In this document: positions 50,101-64,000 of the stretch, one piece after another
How positions within the stretch are numbered: position 1 is the first letter of the stretch
Layout of the letters: every line of letters begins with the position of its first letter
Assembly (NCBI GenBank): GCA_023375785.1
Contig: SZWC01004741.1
Location: 65,047 to 129,046 of the forward strand
Direction: 5' to 3'
From: Penium margaritaceum
Taxonomy: Eukaryota; Streptophyta; Zygnematophyceae; Desmidiales; Peniaceae
DNA: 64,000 nucleotides
The notes under the pieces: model-generated
Told to the model about the DNA's origin: nothing
The model's input: the letters and a program-made list of their open reading frames with translations, nothing else
Database searches by the model: none
Position numbers and translations under genes: made by a program

Positions 50101-53100
50101 ATATCAACTAGCAAGTACAACAACCTTCAATAAGTAGTAGCATGGCATGGCTTCCATGAACAATGACCGACCAAAGGAGGCATATGTACTGCCTTCGACT
50201 TAAGAAATCCGCTGTGTGTGGTCAACGTTGACAACTCATAATACGAGTCACAAACGGTCAGAGGGGGAAACAATGGTTTGGGAACACCACGTATCAACTA
50301 GCAAGCACAAGGACCTTCAATAAGTAGTGGCACGGTGTGGCTACAACGTACAATGACCAACCAAAATAGGCATGTATCACTGACCATGACCAAAGAATGT
50401 CACTATTTGTGGTCCACATTGACAACTCATAACACGAGGCACAAATGGTTAGAGGGGGAAACAAATGTTTGTGAATATTAGTTATCGACTAGCAAGTACG
50501 AATTCCTTCAATATGTAGTGGCACAGTGTGGCTACTATACACACTGACCAGCCAAAGTATGCATATGTCACTGACCATGTGCAAAGAATTTCACTTCACC
50601 TGGTCAACATTGAAAACTCACAACAAGAATCACAGATAGTCAGAGGGGGTAACAATGGTTTGGGAACACTAGCTATCAGCTAGGAAGCACAAAGACCTTC
50701 AATACCTAGTGACACCGCCTGGCAACGATGAATATGACAAACCAAAGTAAGCATATGCCACTAACCATGACAGAAAAAATTCACAGTGTGTGGTCAACGG
50801 TGAAAACTCATAACACGAGGCACAAATGGTCAGAGGGGGAAGCAATGGGTTGGGAACACTAGTTATCAACTAGCAAGTGCAAAGACCTACAACAATTAGT
50901 GGCACGGTGTGGCTAGCGTGTACATTGAGAAACCAAAGGATGCACACGTCACTGTCAATGACCAACGAAGTTCACTATGTGTGGTCAACATTGACAACTC
51001 AGAACACGAGTCACAAATAGTCAGATGGAGAGACAATAGTTTTGGAAACCTATGTATCGACTAGAAAGGACAAAGAACTTAAATACATAGTGGCACGGTG
51101 TGGCTACTATGCACACCGAACAACCAAATTAGGCATATGTCACTGACCATGACCAAATAATTTCAACATGGGTGGTCAATATTCACAACCCATAACACAA
51201 GTCACAAATGGTCAGAGGGGGAAACAATGGTATCGGAATGTTATTTTTGGACTAGCACGTACAACGATGTTCACTAAGTAGTATCGCGGTGTGGCTACCA
51301 TGCAAAATGACCGACCAAAGTAGGCATTTGTACCGCCTTTGACCGAAGAAATCCGTTGTGTGTGGCAAATGTTGACAACTCATAATACGAGTCACAAATG
51401 GCCAGAGGGGGAAACAATGGTTTGGGAACACCGGGTATCAACTAGAAAGCACAAGGGCCTTCAATAAGTAGTGGCACAATGTGGCTACCATGTACAATGA
51501 CCAACCAAAGTAGGCATATGTCACTGACCATGACCAAATAATGTCGCTATGTATGGTCAACTTTGACAACTCATAACACGAGTCACAAATGGTCAGAGGG
51601 GAAAACATTGCTTTGTGAATGCTAGTTATCGACTAGCAAGTACAAAGACCTTCAATATGTAGTGGCACAGTGTGGCTACCATGCACAGTGACCAGCCAAA
51701 ATATGCATTAGTCACTGACGATGACCAAAGATTTTCAGTTCACGTGGGTACCGCTGACAACTCACAACAAGAGTCACATATAGTCAGAGGGGGTAACAAT
51801 GGGTTGGGACAACTAGCTTTCAACTAGAAAGCACAAAGACCTTCAATACGCAGTGACACGGCATGGCAACCATGTACAGTGACAAACCAAATTAGGCATA
51901 TGCCACTAACCATGACCAACGGACTTTCACAGTGTGTGGTCAACGCTGAAAACTCATAACATGAGCCACAAATGGTCAGAGGGAAAAACAAGGGGTTGGG
52001 AACACTAGTTATCAACTAGCAAGTACAAAGACCTTCAGCAAGTAGTGGCACGGTGTGGCTAGGGTGCACAGTGACCAACCAAAGGATGCATACTTCACTG
52101 AATATGACCAAACAAATCCACTATGTGTGGTCAACTTTGACAACTCATAACACGAGTCACAACTGGTCAGAGGGGAAACAATGGTTTGTGAATACTAGTT
52201 ATCGACTAGCAAGTACAAAGACCTTCAATATGTAGTGGCACAGTGTGGCTACCATGCACAGTGACCAGCCAATGTATGCATATGTCAATGACCATGACCA
52301 CAGACTTTCACTTCACGTGGTCAACGTTGACAACTCACAACATGAGTCAAAGATAGTCAAAGGGGATAAAAATGGTTTGGGAACACTAGCTATCAACTAG
52401 AACGCACAGAGACCTTCAATACGTAGTGACACTGCGTGGAAACCATGTACAATGACAAACAAAAGTAATCGTAGGCCACTAACCATGACCAAAAGAATTT
52501 CACAGTGTGTGGTCAACGTTGAAAACTCATAACACGAGTCACAAATGGTCAGAGGGGAAAACAATGGGTTGGAAATACTAGTTTTCAACTAGCAAGTACA
52601 AATACCTTCAACAAGCAGTGGCACGGTTTGGCCAGCATGCACAGTGAACTATCAAAGGATGCATACGTCACTGACTATGACCAAAGAAGTCCACTATGTA
52701 TGATCACCATTGACAACTCATAACACGAGTCACAAATGGTCAGAGGGAGGGACAATGGCTTGGGAACCATATGTAATGACTATAAAAGACAAATAACTTC
52801 AATACGTAGTGGCACGATGTAGCTACTATGCACACCGAACAACCAAAGTAGACATATGTCACTGACCATGACCAAAGAATTTCATTATGGATGGTCAATT
52901 TCACAACCCAGAACACGAGTCACAAATGGTCAGAGGGGGAAACAATGGTATGAGAATATTATTTTTCAACTAGCAAGTACAACGACCTTCAATAAGTAGT
53001 AGCACGGTGTGGCTTCCATGCACAATGACCAACCAAAGTAGGCATATGTACTGCCTTTGACCAAAGAAATCCGCTGTGTGTGGACAATGTTGACAACTCA

Positions 53101-56100
53101 TAACACGAGTAACAAATGGTCAGAGGGGGAAACAATGGTTTTGGGACACCACGTATCAACTAGCCAGCACACGGACCTTCAATAAGTCGTTGCACGGTGT
53201 GGCTACCACGTACAATGACCAACCAAACTAGACATGTGTCCCTGACCATGACCAAAGAATGTCACTATGTGTGGTCAACTTTGACAACTCATAACACGAG
53301 TCACAAATGGTCAGAGGGGGAAACAATGGTTTGTGAATACTAGTTCTCGACTAGCAAGTACAAAGACCTTCAATATGTATTGGCACAGTGTGGCTACCAT
53401 ACACAGTGACCAGCCAAAGTATGCATATGTCACTGACCATGTCCAAAGAATTTCACTTCACGTGGTCAACATTAACAACTCACAACAAGAGTCAGAGATA
53501 GTCAGAGGGGGTAACAATGGTTTGGGAACAATAGCTATCATCTACAAAGGACAAAGACCTTCAATACGTAGTGACACAGCCTGGCAACCATGTATAGTGA
53601 CAAACCAAAGTAAGCATATGCCACTAACCATGACGAAAAGATTTCCACAGTATGTGGTCAATGTTGAAAACTCATAACACGAGTCACAAATGGTCAGAGG
53701 GGGAAACAAAGTGTTGGGAACACTAGTTATCAACTAGCAAGTGCAAATACCTACAACAAGTAGTGGTACGGTGTAGCTAGCGTGTACAATGAGCAACCAA
53801 AGGATGCACACGTCACTGACAATGACCAAAGAAGTCCACTATGTGTGGTCAACATTGACAACTCAGAACACGAGTCACAAATGGTCAGAGGGAGAGACAA
53901 TGGTTTTGGAAACCTATGTATCAACTAGAAAGGACAAAGAACTTAAATACGTATTGGCACGGTGTGGCTACTATGCACATCAAACAACCAAACTAGGCAT
54001 ATGTCACTGACCATGACCAAAGAATTTCAATATGGGTGGTCAACGTTCACAATCCATAACACGAGTCACAAATGGTCAGAGGGGGAAACAATGGTATCGG
54101 AAGATTAGTTTTCAACTAGCAAGTACAACGATCTTCAATAAGTAGTAGCAAGGTGTGCCTACCATGCACAATGACCGACATAATAGGCATATGTACTGCC
54201 TTTGACCAAAGAAATCCGTTGTGTGTGGTCAACGTTGACAACTCATAATAGGATTCACAAATGGTCAGAGGGGGAAACAATGGTTTGGGAACACCAGGTA
54301 TCAACTAGAAAGCACAAGGGCCTTCAATAAGTAGTGGCACGATGTGGCGACCATGTACAATGACCAACCAAAGTAGGCATATGTCACTGACCATGACCAA
54401 AGAATGTCACCATGTATGGTAAACTTTGACAACTCATAACACGAGTCACAGATAGTCAGAGGGGGTAACGATGGTTTGGGACTACTAGCTATCAACTAGA
54501 AAGCACAAAGACCTTCAATCAGTAGTGACACGGTGTGGCAACCATGTACAGTGACAAACCAAAGTAGGCATATGCCACTAACCATGACCAAAAGAATGTC
54601 ACAGTGTGTGTTCAACGTTGAAAACTCATAACACGAGTCACGAATGGTCAGAGGAAAAACAATGGGTAAGGAACACTAGTTATAAACTAGCAAGTACAAA
54701 GACCTTCAACAAGTAGTGGCACAGTGTGGCTAGCGTGCACAGTGACCAACCAAAGGATGCATACGTCACTGACTATGACCAAACAAATTCACTTTGTGTC
54801 GTCAACATTGAGAACTCATAACACGAGTCACAAATGGTCTGAGGGAGAGACAATGATTTGGGAAGCCCATATATTGACTAAAAGGACAAATAATTCCAAT
54901 AAGTAGTGGCACATTGTGGCTACTATGCACATTGAACAACCAAACTAGGCATATGTCACTGACCATGACTGAAGAATTTATATATGGGTGGTCAACGTTC
55001 ACAACCCATAACACGAGTCACAAATGGTCAAAGGGGGAAAACATGGTTTTGGAATATTAGTTTTCAACTGGCAAGGACATTGACATTCAATAAGTAGTAG
55101 CACGGTGTGGCTACCATACACAATGACCGAGTAAAGTAGGCATATGTACTGCCTTTGACCAAAGAAATCCACTGTGTGTGGTTAACGTTAAAAATTCATA
55201 ATACGAGTCACAAATGGTCAGAGGGGGAAAACAATGATTTGGGAACACCAGGTATCAACTAGCAAGCACAATGACCTTCAATAAGTAGTGGCACGGTGTG
55301 GCTACCATGTACAATGACCAACCAAAGTAGGCATGTGTCACTGAAAATGGCCAAAGAATGTCACTATGTGCGGTCAACTTTGACAACTCATAACACGAGT
55401 CTCAAATGGTCAAAGGGGGAAACAATAGTTTGTGAATACTAGTTATTGACTAGCAAGTACAAAGACCTTCAATATGTGGTGGCACAGTGTGGCTGCCATG
55501 CACAGTGACCAGCCAAAGTATGCATGTGTCACTGACCATGACCAAAGAATATTACCTCACGTGGTCAACGTTGACAACTAACAACAAGAGTCACAGATAG
55601 TCAGAGGGGGTAACAATGGTTTTGGAACACTAGCTATGAACTAGAAAGGACAGAGACCTTCGATACGTACTGTCACACCATGGCAGCCATGAATAGTGAA
55701 AAATCAAAGTAAGCATATTCCACTAACCATGACGAAAAGAATTTCACAGTGTGTGGTCAACGTTGAAAACGCACAACATGAGTCACAAATGGTCAGAGAG
55801 GGAAACAATGGGTTGGGAACACTAGTTGTCAACTATCACGTACAAAGAACTCCAACAAGTAGTGGTACGGTATGGCTAGCGTGCACAGTGACCAACGAAA
55901 GGATGCATACGTCACTGACTATGACCAAAGAAGTCCAATATGTGTGGTCAACATTGAAAACTCACAACACGACTCACAAATGGTCAGATGGAGGGACAAT
56001 GGTTTGGGAACCCTATGTATTGCCTAGAAAGGATAAAGAACTTCAATACGTATTGGCATGGTGTGGCTACAATGCACACCGAACAACCAAACTAGGCATA

Positions 56101-59100
56101 TGTCACTGACCATGACCAAAGAATTTCGGTATGGGTGGTCAACGTTTACAACCCATAACACAACTCACAAATAGTCAGAGGGGAAAACAAAAGTCTCAGA
56201 CTATTAGTTTTCAACTAGCAAGTTCAACGACCTTCAATACGTAGTAGCACGGTGTGGCTACTCTGCACAATGACCGACCATAGTAGGCATATGTAGTGCC
56301 TTTGACCAAAGAAATCTGCTGTGTGTGGTCAACGTTGACAACTCATAACACGAGTCACAAATGGTCAGAGGGGGAAGCAATGGTTTGGGAACACCACGTA
56401 TCAACTAGCAAGCACAAGGACCTTCAATAAGTCATGGCACGGTGTGGCTACCACGGACAATGACCAACCAAAATAGGCATGTGTCACTGACCATGACCAA
56501 AGATGGTCTCTATGTGTGGTCAACTTTGACAACTCATAACACGAGTCACAAATGGTCAGAGGGGGAAACAATGGTTTATGAATACTAGTTTTTGACTAGC
56601 AAGTACAAAGACCTTCAATGTGTAGTGGCACAGTGTGGCTACCATACACAGTGACCAGCCAAAGTATGCATATGTCACTGACCATGTCCAAAGAATTTCA
56701 CTTCACGTGGTCAACATTCACAACTCACAACAAGAGTCACAGATAGTCAGAGGGGGTAACAATGATTCCGGAACACTGGCTATCAACGACGAAGGACAAA
56801 GACCTTCAATACGTAGTGACACAGCCTGGAAACCATGTATAGTGACAAACCAAAGTAAGCCTATGCCACTAACCATGACGAAAAGATTTTCACAAAATGT
56901 GGTCAATGTTGAGAACTCATAACACGAGTCACAAATGGTCACAGGGGGAAACAAAGTGTTGGGAACACTAGTTATAAACTAGCAAGTGCAAAGACCTACA
57001 ACAATTAGTGGCACGGTGTAGCTAGCGTGTACAATGAGCAACCAAAGGATGCACACGTCACTGACAATGACCAAATAAGTCCACTATGTGTGGTCAACAT
57101 TGACAACTCAGAACACGAGTCACAAATGGTCAGAGGGAGAGACAATGGTTTTGGAAACCTATGTATCGACTAGAAAGGACAAAGAACTTAAATACGTAGT
57201 GGCACGGTGTGGCTGCTATGCACACCAAACAACCAAACTAGGCATATGTCACTGACCATGACCAAAGAATTTCAATATGGGTGGTCAACGTTCACAACAC
57301 ATAACACGAGTCAGAAATGGTCAGAGGGGGAAACAATGGTATCGGAATATTAGTTTTCAACTAGCAAGTACAACGATCTTGAATAAGTAGTAGCACGGTG
57401 TGCCTACCATGCACAATGACCGACCAAATAGGCATATGTACTGCCTTTGACGAAAGAAATCGGTTGTGTGTGGTCAACGTTGGCAACTCATAATACGAGT
57501 CACAAATGGTCAGAGCGGGAAACAATGGTTTGGGAACACCAGGTATCAACTAGAAAGCACAAGGGCCTTCAATAAGCAGTGGCAAGATGTGGCGACCATG
57601 TACAATGACCAAGAAAAGTAGGCATATCTTACTGACCATGACCAAAGAATGTCACCATGTATGGTAAACTTTGACAACTCATAACACGAGTCACAGATAG
57701 TCAGAGGGAATAACAATGGTTTGGGACTACTAGCTATCAACTAGAAAGCACAAATACCTTCAATATGTAGTGACACGGCGTGGCAACCATGTACAGTGAC
57801 AAACCAAAGTAGGCATATGCCACTATCCATGACCAAAAGAATTTCACAGTGTGTGGTCAATGTTGAAAACTCATAACACGAGTCACAAATGGTCAGAGGA
57901 AAAACAATGGGTTGGAAACACTAGTTATAAACTAGCAAGTACAAAGACCTTCAACAAGTAGTGGCACGGTGTGGCTAGCGTGCACAGTGACCAACCAAAG
58001 GATGCATACGTCTTTGACTATGACCAAACAAATCCAGTATGTGTCGTCAACATTGATAGCTCATAACACGAGTAACAAATGGTATGAGGGAGAGACAGTG
58101 GTTTGGGAAGCCTATATATTGACTAGAAAGGACAAAGAATTCCAATAAGTAGTGGCACTGTGTGGCTACTATGCACACCAAACAACCAAACTAGGCATAT
58201 GTCACTGACTATGACCGAAGAATTTATATATGGGTGGTCAACGTTCACAACCCATAACACGTGTCACAAATGGTCAAAAGGGGAAACAGTGGTTTTGGCA
58301 TATTAGTTTTCAACTGGCAAGGACATTGACATTCAATAAGTAGTAGCACGGTGTGGCTATCATACACAATGACCGAGTAAAGTAGGCGTATGTACTGCCT
58401 TTGACCAAAGAAATCCATTGTGTGTGGTCAACGTCGAAAATTCATAATACGAGTCACAAATGGTCAGAGGGGGAAAACAATGATTTGTGAACACCAGGTA
58501 TCAACTAGCAAGCACAAGGACCTTCAATAAGCAGTGGCACGGTGTGGCTACCATGCACGATGACCAACCAAAGTAGGCATGTGTCACTGACCATGGCCAA
58601 AGAATGTCACTATGTGTGGTCAACTTTGACAACTCATAACACGAGTCTCAAATTGTCAGAGGGGGAAACAATAGTTTGTGAATACTAGTTATTGACTAGC
58701 AAGTACAAAGACCTTCAATATGTGGTGGCACAGTGTGGCTACCATGCACAGTGACCAGCCAAAGTACGCATATGTCATTGACCATGACCAAATAATATTA
58801 CCTCACGTGGTCAACGTTGACAACTAAAAACAAGAGTCACAGATAGTCAGAGGGAGTAACAATGGTTTGGGAACACTAGCTATCAACTAGAAAGGACAGA
58901 GACATTCAATACGTAGTGACACACCATGGCAGCCTTGTATAGTGACAAATCAAAGTAAGCATATTCCACTAACCATGACCAAAATAATTTCACAGTGTGT
59001 GGTCAACGTTGAAAACGCACAACACGAGTCACAAAAGGTCAGAGGGGGAAACAATGGGTTGGAAACACAAGTTTTCAACTAGCACGTACAAAGAACTTCA

Positions 59101-62100
59101 ACAAGTAGTGGTACGGTATGGCTAGCGTGCACAGTGACCAACGAAAGGATGCATACGTCACTGACTATGACCAAAGAAGTCCAATATGTGTGGTCAACAT
59201 TGACAACTCATAACACGACTCACAAATGGTCAGAGGGAGGGACAATGGTTTGGGAACCCTATGTATTGACTAGAAAGGACAAAGAACTTCAATACGTATT
59301 GGCACGGTGTGGCTACTATGCACACCGAACAACAAAACTAGGCATATGTCACTGACCATGACCAACGAATTTCAGTATGGGTGGTCAACGTTCACAACCC
59401 ATAACACGACTCAAAAATAGTCAGAGGGGAAAACAAAGGTCTCAGACTATTAGTTTTGAACTAGCAAGTACAATGACCTTCAATACGTAGTAACACGGTG
59501 TGGCTATCATGCACAATGACCGACCGAAGTAGGCATATGTAGTGCCTTTGACCAAAGACATCAGCTGTGTGTGGTCAACGTTGACAACTTATAAGACGAG
59601 TCACAAATGGTCAGAGGGGGAAACAATGGTTTGGGAACACCAGGTATCAACTAGCAAGCACAAAGAACTTCAATAAGTAGTGGCACGGTGTGGCTACCAT
59701 GTGTAATGACCAACCAAAGTAGGCATGTCTCACTGACCATGACCAAACAATGTAACTCTGTGTGGTCAACTTTGACAACTCATAACACGAGTCACAAGTG
59801 GTTAGAGGGGGAAACAATGGTCTGTGAATACTATTTATCGACTAGCAAGTACAAAGACCTTCAATATGTAGTGGCACAGTGTGGCTACCATGCTTAGAGA
59901 CCAGCCAAATAATGAATATGTCACTGACCATGACCAAAGAATTTCACTTCATGTGGTCAACGTCGACAACTCACAACAAGAGTCACAGATATTCAGAGGG
60001 GGTAACAATGGTTTGGGAACACTAGCTATCAACTAGAAAGCACAAAGACATTCAATACGTAGTGACACAGCGTGGCAACCATGTACAGTGAAAAACCAAA
60101 GTAAGCATATGCCACTAATCATGACCAGACGAATTTCACAGTGTGTGGTCAACGTTGAAAACGAATAATACGATTGACAAATGGTCGGGAACACTAGTTT
60201 TCAACTAGCAAGTACAAAGACCTTCAACAAGTAGTGGCACGGTGTGGCTAGCGTGCAAAGTGACCAACCAAAGGATGCATGCGTCACTGACTATGACCAA
60301 AGAAGTCCACTATGTGTGGTCAACATTGACAACTCATAACACGAGTCACAAATGGCCAGAGGGAGAGACAATGGTTTGGGAACCCTATGTATTGAGTAAA
60401 AAGGACAAAGAACTTCAATATGTAGTGGCACGGTGTGGCTGCTATGCACACCGAACAGCCAAACTATGCATATGTCACTGACCATGAACAAAGAATTTCA
60501 GTATGGGTGGACAACGTTCACAACCCATAACACGAGTCACAAATGGTCAGATGGGGAAACAATGGCCTCGGAATATTAGTTTTCAACTAGCAAGTACAAC
60601 GACCTTCAATAAGTAATAGCATGGTGTGGCTACCATGCACAATGACCAACCAAAGTAGGCATTTGTACTGCCTTAGACCAAAGAAATCTGCCGTGTGTGG
60701 TCAATGTTGAAAACTCATAATACAAGTCACAACTGATCAGAGGGGGAAACAATGGTTTGGGAACACCAGGTATCAACTAGCAAGCACAAGGACCTTCAAT
60801 AAGTAGTGGCACGGTGAGGCTGCCATGTACAATGACCAACCAAAGTAGGCATGTTTTACTAACCATGACCAAGGAATGTCAGTATGTGTGGTCAACTTTG
60901 ACAACTCATAACACGAGTCACAAATGGTCGGAGGGGGAAACCATGGTTTGTGAATACTAGTTATCGACTAGCAAGTACAAAGACCTTCAATATGTAGTGG
61001 CACAGTGTGGATACCATGCACAATGACCAGCCAAAGTATGCATATGTCACTGACCTTGACCAAAAAATTGTACTTCACGTGGTCAACGTTGACAACTCAC
61101 AACAAGAGACACAGATGGTCAGAGGGGGTAACAATGATTTGGGAACACTAGCTATCAACTAGAAAGCAGAAAGGCCTTCAATACATAGTGACACAGCGTG
61201 GCAAGCATGTACGGTGACAAACCAAAGGAAGCAAATGCCACTAACCATGAGCAAAAGAATTTCACAGTGTGTGGTCAACGTTGAAAACTCATAACACGAG
61301 TCACAAATGGTCAGAGGGAGAAACAATGGGTTGGGAACACTAGTTATCAACTAGCAAGTACAAAGACCTTCAACGAGCCGTGGCACGGTGTGGCTAGCAT
61401 ACACAGTGACCAACCAACTGATACATACGTCATTGAATACGACCAAAGAAGTCCACTATGTGTGGTCAACGTTGTCAACTCATAACACGAGTCACCAATG
61501 TTCAGAGGGAGACACAATGGTTTGGGAACCCTAAGTATCGACTAGAAAGGACAAAATACTTCAATACACAGTGGCACGGTGTGGCTACTATGCACAGCAA
61601 ACAACCAAAATAGGCATATGTCACTAACCATGACCGAATAATTTCAGCATGGGTGGTCAACGTTCACAACCCATAACACGAGTCACAAATGGTCAGAGGG
61701 GGAAACAATGGTTTTGGAATTCAGTTCTTAACCAGCAAGTATAACGACCTTCAATAAGTAGTAGCACGGTGTGGCTACCATGCACAATGACCAAGCAAAG
61801 TAGGCATATGTACCCCCTCTGGCCAAAGAAATCCGCTGTGTGTGGACAACGTTGAAGATTCATAATACGAGTCACAAATGATCAGAGGGGGAAACAATGC
61901 TTTGGGAACACGAGGTATCAACTAGCAAGCAGAAGGACCTTCAATAAGTAGTGGAATTGTGTGGCTACCATGTACAATGACCAACCAAAGTAGGCATGTG
62001 ACACTGACCATGACCAAAGAATGTCACTATGTGTGGTCAACTTTGACAACTCATAACACGAGTCACAAATGCTCAGAGGGAGAAACAATGGTTTGTGAGT

Positions 62101-64000
62101 ACTAGTTATCGACTAGCAATTACAAAGACCTTCAATATGTAGTGGCACAGTGTGGTTACCATGCACAGTGACCAGCCAAAGTATGCATATGTCACTGACC
62201 ATGACCAAAGAATTTCACATCACGTGGTCAACGTTGACAACTCACAACAAGAGTCACAGATAGTCAGAGGGGGTAACAATGGTTTGGGAACACTAGCTAT
62301 CAACTAGAAAGCACAAAGACCTTCAATACATAGTGACACGGCGTGGCAACCATGCACAATGACCGACCAAAGTAGGCATATGTACTGCCTTTGACCAAAG
62401 AAATCCGCTGTGTGTGGTCAACGTTGACAACTCATAATACGAGTCACAACTGGTCTGAGGGGGGAACGATGGTTTGGGAACACTATGTATCAACTAGCAA
62501 ACACAAGGACCTTCAATAAGTAGTGGCACGGTGTGGCTACCATGTACAATGACCAACCAAAGTAGCCATATGTCACTGACTATGACCAAAGAATGTCACT
62601 ATGTGTGGTCAACTTTGACAACTCACAACACGAGTCACAAATGGTCAGAGGGGGAAACAATGTTTTGTTAATACTAGTTATTGACTAGCAAGTACAAAGA
62701 CCTTCAATATGCTTTGGCACAGTGTGGCTACCATGCACAGTGACCAACCAAAGTATGCATATGTCACTGACAATGACTAAAGAATTTCACTTAATGTGGT
62801 CAACGTTGACAACTCACAACAAGAGTCACAGATAGTCATAGGGGGTAAGAATGGTTTGGGAACACTAGCTATCAACTATAAAGCACAAAGACATTCAATA
62901 CGTAGTGAGATGGTGTGGCAACCATGTACAGTGACAAACCAAAGTAGGCATATGCCACTAACCATGACCAAAGGAATTTCACAGTGTGTGGTCAACGTTG
63001 AAAACTCGTAACACGAGTCACAAATGGTCAGATGGGGAAACAATGGGTTGGGAACACTAGATATCAACTAGCAAGTACAAAGACCTTCAACAAGTAGTGG
63101 CACGGTGTGGCTAGCGTGCACATGAACCAACCAAATGATACATACGTCACGGACTATGACCCAAGAATTCCACTATGTGTGCTCAACACTGACAAGTCAT
63201 AACACGAGTCACAAATGGTCAGAGGGAGAGACAATGGTTTGGGAACCATATGTAGCGACTAGGAAGGACAAAGAGTTTGAATAAGTAGTGGCACGGTGTG
63301 GCTACTATGCACGCCGAACAACCAAACTAGGCATGTATCACTGACCATGACCAAAGAATTTTAATATGGGTGGTCAACGTTCACAACCCATAACACGAGT
63401 CACAAATGGTCAAAGGGGGAAACAATTGTTTTGGAATATTAGTTTTCAACTAGCAAGTACAACGACCTTCAATAATTAGTAGCACTGTGTGGCTACCATG
63501 TACAATGACGGACCAAAGTAGGCATATGTTCTGCCTTTGACCAAAGAAATCCACTTTGTGTGGTCAACGTTGACAACTCATGATACGAGTCACAAATGGT
63601 CAAAGGGGGAGACGATGGTTTGGGAACACCAGGTATCATTTAGTAAGCACAAGGACCTTCAATAAGTAGTGGCACTGTGTGGCTACCACATATAATGACC
63701 AACGAAATAGGCATATGTCACTGACCATGACCAAATAATGTCACTATATGTGGTCAACTTTGACAACTCATAATACGAGTCACAAATGGTCAGAGGGGGA
63801 AACAATGGTTTGTAAATACTAGTTATCGACTAGCAAGTACAAAGACCTTCAATATGCAGTGGCACAGTGTGGCTATCATGCACAGTGACCAACCAAAGTA
63901 TGCATATGTCACTGACCATGACCAAAGAATTTCACTTCACGTGGTCAACGTTGACTACTCACAACAAGATTCACAGATAGTGAGGGGGGGGGGGGAACAA
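38125..64000 (+). repeat. ~190-bp satellite in a six-monomer (~1.14 kb) higher-order repeat
   Basis: About 26 kb, roughly 135 monomers, of the same satellite as 514-2730. Six monomer types recur in fixed order. A has GGATGCATACGTCACTGACT and GAGAGACAATGG. B has AGTATGGGTGGTCAACGTTC and TTTCGGAATATTAG. C has TGTACTGCCTTTGACC. D has AGAATGTCACTATGTGTGG and TTTGTGAATACTAG. E has CACTTCACGTGGTCAACG and GGGGGTAACAATGG. F has ATGCCACTAACCATGACC. Type A recurs at about 1.14-kb spacing (for example 41317, 42459, 43607). The array runs off the window end. Its many 60-130-codon ORFs are monomer-phase artefacts. No gene or other element was seen in it. Confidence 0.95.
38203..38310 (+). repeat. (ATGT)n microsatellite inside an E-type satellite monomer
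   Basis: About 27 copies of ATGT with two impure units, grown from the TATGCATATGTCACTGACC motif of one monomer close to the junction with the 20-bp array. The other E monomers have no expansion. Confidence 0.97.

Noticed and set aside
63984-63994. G-run at the window end
   Set aside because: A local homopolymer in a satellite monomer (normally AGAGGGGGT); possibly a sequencing or assembly slip, no further structure.

Overview
This is a eukaryotic, repeat-dominated window, most likely from the green lineage. Evidence: a Ty1/copia gag-pol element whose primer-binding site matches the anticodon arm of plant-type initiator tRNA-Met, PHD-type zinc fingers, assembly N-gaps, and kilobases of satellite DNA. 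The species cannot be named from the sequence. About 85% of the window is tandem repeat, in three unrelated families: a 12-bp minisatellite (consensus GCGCAACTAGGG), a 20-bp minisatellite (GGGTCACAGAAACCAAAGCC) and a ~190-bp satellite.

Layout: 1-372 is 12-bp array (reverse orientation). 373-513 is a short spacer. 514-2730 is a first block of the 190-bp satellite. 2731-3048 is a strong foldback plus spacer. 3049-4053 is 12-bp array (forward). 4054-9353 is a low-copy island holding two convergent, multi-PHD-finger-like genes, an A/P/Q-rich repeat domain and a hidden reading frame. 9354-12964 is 12-bp array that flips orientation twice. 12965-38124 is 20-bp array, inverted at about 14.36 kb and interrupted by one complete but defective copia element (16132-22092, minus strand). 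38125-64000 is the main block of the 190-bp satellite, organised as a six-monomer (A-F) higher-order repeat of about 1.14 kb.

The most interesting signal is in the coding material. In the copia polyprotein all six in-frame stops are TAA or TAG, none is TGA, and the polyprotein ends in TGA. One TAA lies at the near-invariant Gln of the integrase motif. In the minus-strand PHD gene, TAR codons interrupt a frame whose Cys/His ligands are all intact. In its A/P/Q repeats, TAG aligns directly with CAG in sister repeat units. A third frame (4441-4998) shows the same. Two readings compete: a nuclear code with UAR = Gln, as known in several ulvophycean green-algal orders, or decay by C-to-T deamination. 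Three internal TGAs in the zinc-finger frames and missense changes in copia catalytic or zinc-binding residues argue for decay. The concentration on TAR at Gln positions and the TGA terminators argue for recoding. The window alone does not decide it.

Other results: the copia insertion site can be reconstructed to the base. The 82-N gap in its 5' LTR is an unmerged 37-bp contig overlap, while a single N at 17448 hides a real loss of roughly 60-75 codons. The satellite's hexameric order, with deletion variants formed by monomer fusion, is the pattern expected of centromere- or heterochromatin-type arrays.
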